Positions 58,097 through 64,000 of a stretch of 64,000 bases of DNA are shown one piece after another. The translations under genes were made by a program, and so were the position numbers. Each line of letters begins with the position of its first letter. The first letter of the stretch is position 1. This DNA comes from Nanobdellota archaeon. Its GTDB lineage: Archaea > Nanobdellota > Nanobdellia > Pacearchaeales > GW2011-AR1. Under the pieces are notes generated by a model. It ran no database searches and was not told where the DNA came from. It was given only the letters and a program-made list of their open reading frames with translations. The stretch covers positions 1 through 64,000 of the forward strand of contig JAUSKC010000014.1 of NCBI GenBank assembly GCA_030647125.1, written 5' to 3'.

Positions 58097-58804
58097 ATGA
58101 GCAAAGAAAACTTTAACCCTACACTTAAAAGCTCTCTTAAGAAGAAAGGTTCCGTAAAATTCGCTTTGGATGGTATAAAATTAGTATTTGAATATATTTA
58201 TTACATTCTCTTTAAATGGAGAGAATTTAAATTAAACGACGCAACTTACAATTATTTTTATTATCCTTATAATGCTACATGGAGAAATGAAAGAGAAATT
58301 GAAGTTCCAATAGTTTGGAATGAAGTAAAAAAATGTGAACCAGAAAAGGTCTTGGAAATTGGGAATGTTTTATCTCATTATTTTAAGGTAAAACATGACA
58401 TTCTTGATAAATATGAAAAACTCCTAGGAATAATTAATGAAGATGCAACAAATTTCAAGACAGATAAAAGATATGATTTGATTGTAGCAATATCTACATT
58501 TGAACATGTTGGATGGGATGAAAATCCAAAAGAACCAACAAAGATAATAAAAACTATTGAAAATCTAAAGAAACTCTTATCTAAAGATGGAAAGATTATT
58601 TTTACAATCCCAGCAGACTATAATCCGGAACTTGATAAACTCATAAAAAATGGGAAAATAAAATTAAACGAATTATATTTTATGAAACGTATTTCAAAAG
58701 ATAACAAGTGGATTCAGATAGAAGAAAAAGACATAGAAGGAATAAAATTTGAGAAACCTTTTCCAAGAGCAAATGGATTAATTATTGGTTTGATTGGAAA
58801 ATGA
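58097..58804 (+). CDS. Methyltransferase-like protein with a modified SAM loop
   Basis: The 235-residue protein has a class I methyltransferase pattern (VLEIGNVLSHYFKVKHDILDKYE ... YDLIVAISTFEHVGWDENPKEPTKIIKTIENLKKLLSKDGKIIFTIP), but the glycine-rich loop GxGxG is replaced by EIGNVLSHY, as in some polysaccharide-locus relatives. Activity is therefore uncertain. The start one base after the copy 2 DUF6165-like gene was chosen; earlier in-frame Met codons lie inside that gene. It converges with the flippase. Confidence 0.75.
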   Translation: MSKENFNPTLKSSLKKKGSVKFALDGIKLVFEYIYYILFKWREFKLNDATYNYFYYPYNATWRNEREIEVPIVWNEVKKCEPEKVLEIGNVLSHYFKVKHDILDKYEKLLGIINEDATNFKTDKRYDLIVAISTFEHVGWDENPKEPTKIIKTIENLKKLLSKDGKIIFTIPADYNPELDKLIKNGKIKLNELYFMKRISKDNKWIQIEEKDIEGIKFEKPFPRANGLIIGLIGK

Positions 58805-60349
58805 ATTTGACAATCTAGACCTTATAGTTTTTAAAATTAAAAGATCGTTTTTGTCAAGTGAACCCGTGATAATAATCATTATAAAGTAAATCAGTAAAAA
58901 TAGCAAGCCCAGTAAAATTAAAGAAAATAAATTTATTGGGATTAAACTTCTTAATAACAATAACACCCCACCAGCAACAAGGGCAGATAATAAAACCCCT
59001 AACATTTTACCCTTTAAAGGCAAAATATGTAGATAATGATATGTCTGAACAAAAGTCAAAATACTATAGATAGTATAAGCTATTGTCGTGGCTATTGCCG
59101 CTCCAATAATTCCTTCGGAATTATCTAGTGAAAATATAACTGGCTTTGGAATTAATACAAAATTTAGGACTGCATCTATAACAAGCGCAATTAAGATATT
59201 AACAAACCTTATTTTTGATTTCTTTATCATCCCAAGAAGATTCAAACCTATTTCTGACTGGGCATAAAAGAAAAATCCTATTGAAAGAATAGATAACGCA
59301 TAGCCCCCTGAAATAAATTTAGCCCCAAATAAGATATTTAACATTGCTTCAGGGAAGAAGATTGTAAAAAATAACAAAGGCAAGTTTAAGATAAATATCC
59401 ATTTTCCTACTTGTTTACTTAAGTCCTTTATTAAATTATGATTATTCTTTGAATACTCTTTGTTTATTATAGGGAAGAAAAGTTGGACAAACAAGAAAGA
59501 TGCAAGAGTTAAAGTCGTTGCAATAGGCAATGCAGAATCATAAATTCCTACGGCAGTTGTATTCTTCAAATAACCTAATGAAAATATATCAACCCAGCCA
59601 AGCAAAGAGGAGACGAATGCGGCGAACATTAAAGGGATTGAATAAGATAATAATTCTTTGTTGAGGCCCGCGTAATCTTTTGACTTATTAGTTGAATTTA
59701 TAAAATATTTAATTGCATATTTTCTGCACAAATAATATGAGCTAATTAATAATAATAAATAACCAATCACGACTGAAAATCCAATTGAAGAAGAATTAAA
59801 TCCTAAGAATATTAGGGCTACTAAAGCAATTACTCTTATTAATGGATTAAAGATATTAATTAATAAAGAATATTCTGAGACCTTTTCAAATGCTTTCATT
59901 GTCCCTAATAAAATCTGGGAAATTGCAAAAAGCGGCACAGTAATACTAAAAATTTGTAAGAATAAAGTTAAATTATCATTATGGAATATTCTTGTGGCAA
60001 TCTCTTCTGCAGAAAAATACATAATAGTTCCAAAAAAGATACTCAAAAGAACTGTTAACAATAATGCAAATGTAAAGACTTTCTTAATCTTTAAAAAGTC
60101 GTTTTTCCCTCGGTAAAATGAGATATAACGTATTACCCCTTCTCCAAGCCCTACAAGAGAAAAAACAACAAACCATCCTGAAACCATAAAAGAAATTGAA
60201 AATAATCCATAAGTATCCGGGCCAAAATGTCGTGCAATTATTACTCTGAAAACATAACTCAATAAACTGGAGAATATTAATCCTATTAACACAATTATAG
60301 AACTACGTGCCAAAAATTTCAAATTCTTATTAAGTTCTTCATTCTCCAT
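58778..60349 (-). CDS. Oligosaccharide flippase (Wzx-like), second copy
   Basis: The 523-residue protein has about 14 hydrophobic segments and the family start LKFLARSSIIVLIGLIFSSLLSYVFRVIIARHFGPDTYGLFSISFMVSG. Larger than and distinct from the flippase next to aglB, so it may serve a second glycan. A TATTTAA box is centred 26 nt before the ATG. Its last 27 bases overlap the convergent methyltransferase-like gene. Confidence 0.9.
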   Translation of the reverse strand: MENEELNKNLKFLARSSIIVLIGLIFSSLLSYVFRVIIARHFGPDTYGLFSISFMVSGWFVVFSLVGLGEGVIRYISFYRGKNDFLKIKKVFTFALLLTVLLSIFFGTIMYFSAEEIATRIFHNDNLTLFLQIFSITVPLFAISQILLGTMKAFEKVSEYSLLINIFNPLIRVIALVALIFLGFNSSSIGFSVVIGYLLLLISSYYLCRKYAIKYFINSTNKSKDYAGLNKELLSYSIPLMFAAFVSSLLGWVDIFSLGYLKNTTAVGIYDSALPIATTLTLASFLFVQLFFPIINKEYSKNNHNLIKDLSKQVGKWIFILNLPLLFFTIFFPEAMLNILFGAKFISGGYALSILSIGFFFYAQSEIGLNLLGMIKKSKIRFVNILIALVIDAVLNFVLIPKPVIFSLDNSEGIIGAAIATTIAYTIYSILTFVQTYHYLHILPLKGKMLGVLLSALVAGGVLLLLRSLIPINLFSLILLGLLFLLIYFIMIIITGSLDKNDLLILKTIRSRLSNSFSNQTNN

Positions 60350-60373
60350 ACACTCAAGGAAGAAATTTAGTAT

Positions 60374-61108
60374 TTAACCTTTTTTAGTTTGGTTCTGTAC
60401 CACAATGAAAATGCTTACCCCAAAAGGAAAATTTAAAGATTTTAGGAGAACATTCTCAAAAAATAAAAGTTTTGTCAATAAGAAGTTTATTATCTTAGGG
60501 GTTTTAGCTAAATTGGCTTTTCTTGAATTTGGTTTTATCACTTTTTGTGTGAAACGTACCAAAGCTATTGGTACAAAAAGAAAGAAATTCCAGTAAGATA
60601 ATTTTACAATCTTCCAATCATAAAATAATTTTGAAAATGAGTTTTTATCATATCTTTGATAATGATGGTTTATCTCATCGTGACTGCTCCACAAAAAATT
60701 AAATGCGGGGCAGAAACAAATTAATAATCCACCATCTTTAAGCAATGACTTCCAATTTTTTACTGCTGCCTTTCTATCTTTTATATGTTCAAGCACGTCA
60801 GACGCAATAAGAACGTCAAATTTTTTATTAAGTTTTATCTTTTGTGCATCCATAAAAGAGCAAGGGATGTTCCTTTCTTTACATATTTTTACCGCATCCT
60901 TGCTTATATCAATACCAAATATATCCGAATAACCTTTTTTATTCAAATCGAAGATTAAATCCCCTCCTGAACATCCTATATCTAGAATTTTTGATTTTCT
61001 TGGTATTTTATAAATATCAAAGATCTTGGAAATCATATCACGTCTAGCAACAAACCACCAATGATCTTTTTCAAGAAGATGATACCTCGCTTCAAAAGAT
61101 TTATCCAT
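60374..61108 (-). CDS. Class I SAM-dependent methyltransferase
   Basis: The 244-residue protein has KSKILDIGCSGGDLIFDL (motif I), DIFGIDISKDAVKIC (motif II) and FDVLIASDVLEHIKDRKAAVKNWKSLLKDGGLLICFCPA (motif IV/V). The N-terminal ARYHLLEKDHWWFVARRDMI is typical of glycan-locus methyltransferases. A C-terminal hydrophobic segment suggests membrane association. Overlaps the upstream membrane-protein gene by eight bases, indicating cotranscription. Confidence 0.88.
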   Translation of the reverse strand: MDKSFEARYHLLEKDHWWFVARRDMISKIFDIYKIPRKSKILDIGCSGGDLIFDLNKKGYSDIFGIDISKDAVKICKERNIPCSFMDAQKIKLNKKFDVLIASDVLEHIKDRKAAVKNWKSLLKDGGLLICFCPAFNFLWSSHDEINHHYQRYDKNSFSKLFYDWKIVKLSYWNFFLFVPIALVRFTQKVIKPNSRKANLAKTPKIINFLLTKLLFFENVLLKSLNFPFGVSIFIVVQNQTKKG

Positions 61109-62576
61109 TTATCTTTCTCCAAACATAAAGTTCTTCATATTTATTATACAATTCAAAATTGGAATATCTAAAATCATCCCCAAAAGTTATTGCATAATTC
61201 ATATCATTTAAATTTTCATGCAAATTATTTCCGTTAATCCCTCCCCCAAACCATATTAAACGTCTTTCATTTATATTTGGGATTGGTTCAAATTTCTTGG
61301 ATAATATTCTTGAATCGTTCTCCAAGAATAATTGATAGTCTTGTATGCTTATGAACTCATTAATTTCATTACCCCAGTAAATATGAGCTAATTTCCGGTA
61401 ATCGTCATCTAAGTTGCCTACAATGAATGACTCATTCTTAAAATCAAGTGCGATTTTGTCCAAATCAGAAGAAATAATAGATTCTTGGCTAATTGATGAA
61501 AAGGCGATATTTTTAGGATCTTGAAGAACAAAAGTTATATCCCTTCCGTCAAGGGTGTTGAAAGAATAGTAGAATTGCATTAAATAAGGGGATATAAAAA
61601 TTAAAGAGATTACTAAAGAAAATATAATTTGTTTTTTTATTCTTTTTTCATCAATGTATTTTAAACTTGTTAACAAAAGTATAGGGAAGATAGAGAATAC
61701 GTATCTTACTTGAGGATTTATTAAAATTAATAAAAGGCATAAAGTTAGGAATATGATTGTTTTTTTGTTTTGCTTTAAATTCTCAAGATAGTAATTCTTC
61801 CAGTAGTACAAAGGTATAGAGATTAAGATTAACAATAACAATATTATTTTGTTAAATAATCCCCCAGAATAGGACGTGCCTCGGCCAAATAATAAGGCAT
61901 TCGCTAAAGTACCAAGAAAACTCTTCATGATGCTGAAAAATGCAAAATTAAAAAGATACTGATCAAGTAAAAGCCTCGGCATAATCCCCACAAAGATGGC
62001 TAAGAACAACAAGATAAAGTGGCTGAATTTCTTATTATACATAAATACAAAAGCCATAAACAGCCCAAAGAAGATAATTGTGTCCCAAAAGATATAAGAC
62101 AACCCTAAAGAAATTCCGGCAAAGGATAAACAATACAGATCGTTATTCATATCATATTTTTTTATAAAAAACCAAGCCCATAAAAGGAAAAAAGATGAAA
62201 TTATTATAGGAGTAATCCAAGGAGAGATATACCAAACAGCCGGTGCAACTAATGACAATAAGACAACCCTCTTATCTTTGCCGCTTATAAAATACATTGA
62301 CAAAATAATTAAAAATATAAAGATTAAATTTACAATTTTAAAAGCAAAATAATTATTTAGTAAGCCAACTAAAGGGGATATAATAAATCCGTAAAGATAA
62401 GAGTGTGAGCTTCTTATTCCTGCGTTATAATCTCCTGAAAAGTATTTCGCAACATCAGAATAGTCCCCTATGTCTGTGTATCCATAAAATGAAGTAAAAA
62501 TTGTTACAATTGCCAATAAAATCGAGAGTAAAATGGCTGCATTCTTATAAGTTAAGTTAAATTTCCACTCTTTCAT
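61101..62576 (-). CDS. Polytopic GT-C-like membrane protein
   Basis: The 491-residue protein has about 10 transmembrane segments and a C-terminal external domain of about 130 residues. An acidic first loop (GYTDIGDYSDVAKYFSGDYNAGIRSSHSYLYGFIISPLVG) sits where GT-C enzymes hold catalytic acids, so a polyprenyl-phosphate-sugar dependent transferase is likely but not proved. It overlaps the asparagine synthetase gene by 20 bases and the methyltransferase gene by eight. Confidence 0.65.
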   Translation of the reverse strand: MKEWKFNLTYKNAAILLSILLAIVTIFTSFYGYTDIGDYSDVAKYFSGDYNAGIRSSHSYLYGFIISPLVGLLNNYFAFKIVNLIFIFLIILSMYFISGKDKRVVLLSLVAPAVWYISPWITPIIISSFFLLWAWFFIKKYDMNNDLYCLSFAGISLGLSYIFWDTIIFFGLFMAFVFMYNKKFSHFILLFLAIFVGIMPRLLLDQYLFNFAFFSIMKSFLGTLANALLFGRGTSYSGGLFNKIILLLLILISIPLYYWKNYYLENLKQNKKTIIFLTLCLLLILINPQVRYVFSIFPILLLTSLKYIDEKRIKKQIIFSLVISLIFISPYLMQFYYSFNTLDGRDITFVLQDPKNIAFSSISQESIISSDLDKIALDFKNESFIVGNLDDDYRKLAHIYWGNEINEFISIQDYQLFLENDSRILSKKFEPIPNINERRLIWFGGGINGNNLHENLNDMNYAITFGDDFRYSNFELYNKYEELYVWRKING

Positions 62577-64000
62577 TTTCTATGTATATTTTATACCATA
62601 TTTGGAAAATCAATAAAGTCCAGAGTTGTCTTGAATAATATAACGGTGACTTTTTGAAACCAGTATTTATCTTTCTTATGTATTTATAATTAAATATTCC
62701 TTGTTTTTTAAGGTATTCCTCAGATAAAAGAGAACGACGCAAAGGCATTAAGTCATTCGCTATCCACTTTTCTATTGGAACAAAAAAGTATTGTTTTTTT
62801 CTGTTTTTTGTTTGTTTAGGGATTAGATCCTTGAAAGTCTCTCTTAAAATATACTTGTCTTTAACAAAACCTTTTATCTTTAATTTTTGGTCTATCTTGG
62901 CTGCTAACTCCACAAGACGATAATCTAAAAATGGAACACGTCCTTCAATCGCAGAGGCCATAGTCATTTTATCAATTTTCATAAGCAAATCCTCAACCAT
63001 TGGATTTTTAAAATCAATTTCTTCTGCAGAATTAATTATATCCTCTTTATCCAGATTTTTCTTCTCTTTGTATACTTGTGGGATCAATAATTCTTTCTTT
63101 TCCTTTTCATCAAATATAGAAATTTGGGCAGAATATTGCTCAAAAGGGTTGTTTGAAAGGACAAATCTTTCTAGACGTTCTTTTCCTTTTTCCCCCAAAG
63201 ATGAAGTAAATTTAAACCATTTATCTAATAATAAATTTGGAACAAGATTAAACAAGTTTAAGGAAAATTTTCTAATAAATAAAGGAGTTTTTGACAAGAC
63301 CTTAGAATGAAAGTTCAAAAACTTGTAATGTGCATAACCTCCAAATATTTCATCAGAACCTTCACCAGTTAAGATAACTGTGCAATATTTTTTTGCATAC
63401 TCTGAAAGAAAGTAAATTGGTATTAATGTAGGGTCTGCAATTGGTTCATCAGAATGATAAACAATTTCAGGGAGTTTTTTTATTGAGGACTCGTCTATTA
63501 AAAGTTCGTGGTGGTCTGTATCCAATTTCCTTGCCAAAAAACGCGCTTCATTTGTCTCTGAATATCTTTGTTCTTTAAAACCAACTGAAAATGTCTTAAC
63601 TTTTTGAGGGGAGAACTTTTTCATTAAAGAAACAATAATTCCAGAATCAACACCTCCAGATAAATAAGCCCCGTAAGGAACATCACTCATAAGGCGACCT
63701 TTTACAGAATCGTTTAATAAATATTGTATTTTCTTAGACAAATATTTTTCTGATGATATCTTTGATGAGAAAGAAACGTCCCAGTATTTCTTTAATGAGA
63801 AGGACTTACTAATTAAGTCATAAATTAATAAATTTCCAGGTGGAAGTTTTTTTATTCCTTTAATAAATGACTCATTTATTGTATTGGCCCTAAATGTTAA
63901 GAAAGTATTCAAAGCAGAAAGATTAACTTCTTTTTTTATCCCTTTGTATGAAAGTAAGCTTTTGATCTCGGAAGCAAAGATAAATTTTGAGTCAGAAGAA
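62557..64000 (-). CDS. asnB: Asparagine synthetase (glutamine-hydrolysing), C-terminal part, cut by window edge
   Basis: The frame runs through the window edge, so the N-terminal glutaminase (Cys1) domain lies outside. Visible are FASEIKSLLSYKG near the domain border, LPPGNLLIYDL and the ATP-pyrophosphatase P-loop YGAYLSGGVDSGIIVSLM, then ILTGEGSDEIFGGYAHY and EGRVPFLDYRLVELA. Such AsnB relatives in glycan loci often amidate sugars or uronic acids rather than aspartate. An apparent TTG start at 63912 is not the true start. Confidence 0.92.
   Translation of the reverse strand, partial: SSDSKFIFASEIKSLLSYKGIKKEVNLSALNTFLTFRANTINESFIKGIKKLPPGNLLIYDLISKSFSLKKYWDVSFSSKISSEKYLSKKIQYLLNDSVKGRLMSDVPYGAYLSGGVDSGIIVSLMKKFSPQKVKTFSVGFKEQRYSETNEARFLARKLDTDHHELLIDESSIKKLPEIVYHSDEPIADPTLIPIYFLSEYAKKYCTVILTGEGSDEIFGGYAHYKFLNFHSKVLSKTPLFIRKFSLNLFNLVPNLLLDKWFKFTSSLGEKGKERLERFVLSNNPFEQYSAQISIFDEKEKKELLIPQVYKEKKNLDKEDIINSAEEIDFKNPMVEDLLMKIDKMTMASAIEGRVPFLDYRLVELAAKIDQKLKIKGFVKDKYILRETFKDLIPKQTKNRKKQYFFVPIEKWIANDLMPLRRSLLSEEYLKKQGIFNYKYIRKINTGFKKSPLYYSRQLWTLLIFQIWYKIYIENERVEI

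Noticed and set aside
63912-63914. TTG near 63912 as the asparagine synthetase start
   Set aside because: The same frame continues upstream with conserved family sequence to the window edge.
1-64000. CRISPR arrays, transposases or integrases
   Set aside because: No regularly spaced repeats and no transposase or integrase motifs were seen in any frame.

Overview
The window is AT-rich archaeal DNA. It carries the archaeal S10-spc ribosomal operon order (L3-L4-L23-L2-S19-L22-S3-L29-aIF1-S17-L14-L24-S4e-L5-S14-S8-L6-L32e-L19e-L18-S5-L30-L15-SecY), hypusinable aIF5A, Spt5, SecE, prefoldin alpha, an XPD/DinG-like helicase and an AglB/STT3 oligosaccharyltransferase. Compact gene packing, many short DPANN-style hypothetical proteins, reduced ribosomal zinc ribbons and a cyclopropane-fatty-acid-synthase homologue suggest a DPANN archaeon of the Pacearchaeota/Woesearchaeota type. 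That placement is inference; the domain Archaea is certain.

Layout. 1-2.8 kb (minus): FtsZ, SecE, Spt5 and the start of L11, plus an FKBP-type isomerase. 2.9-6.5 kb: CFA synthase homologue divergent from aIF5A, a cysteine-free L40e behind a 17-codon mini-ORF, and an M50 protease. 6.6-11.9 kb: a 12-residue basic micro-gene, L1-L10-L12, a helicase and a surface-anchored protein. 11.9-15 kb: tRNA-Ser(UGA) with a duplicated 3' end, a PerM-like membrane protein and small hypotheticals. 15-29.3 kb: the ribosomal operon, ending in SecY and a YidC/EMC3-like insertase. 29.3-31.2 kb: prefoldin alpha, a SpoIIM-like membrane protein and small proteins.

31.2-64 kb is one long glycan locus. It holds AglB, a polyprenol-P sugar-1-P transferase and a flippase (N-glycosylation core), then many GT2, GT4, GT9 and GT-C glycosyltransferases, a NodB-like deacetylase, a B12-type radical SAM protein, HAD, nucleotidyltransferase and HIT-type sugar-nucleotide enzymes, a natural fusion of GDP-mannose 4,6-dehydratase with a sugar C-methyltransferase, a second GDP-mannose dehydratase-like enzyme, Nudix and IMPase-like enzymes, a second flippase and the 3' part of an asparagine synthetase. 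Together they look able to build, methylate, flip and transfer an unusual deoxy or branched-sugar glycan.

Two architectural themes stand out. First, most isolated genes have a TATA-like box centred about 26 nt before the start codon, implying leaderless mRNAs; I used this to choose starts. Second, inside the ribosomal operon four of the five gaps longer than 40 nt are filled by mini-ORFs joined by TAATG/ATGA overlaps or a one-base gap to the next gene. Two of them (before S19 and before S14) are copies of one 54-nt cassette, and several echo the N-terminus of the next protein. I consider this the most likely undescribed feature here, together with the dehydratase-methyltransferase fusion.
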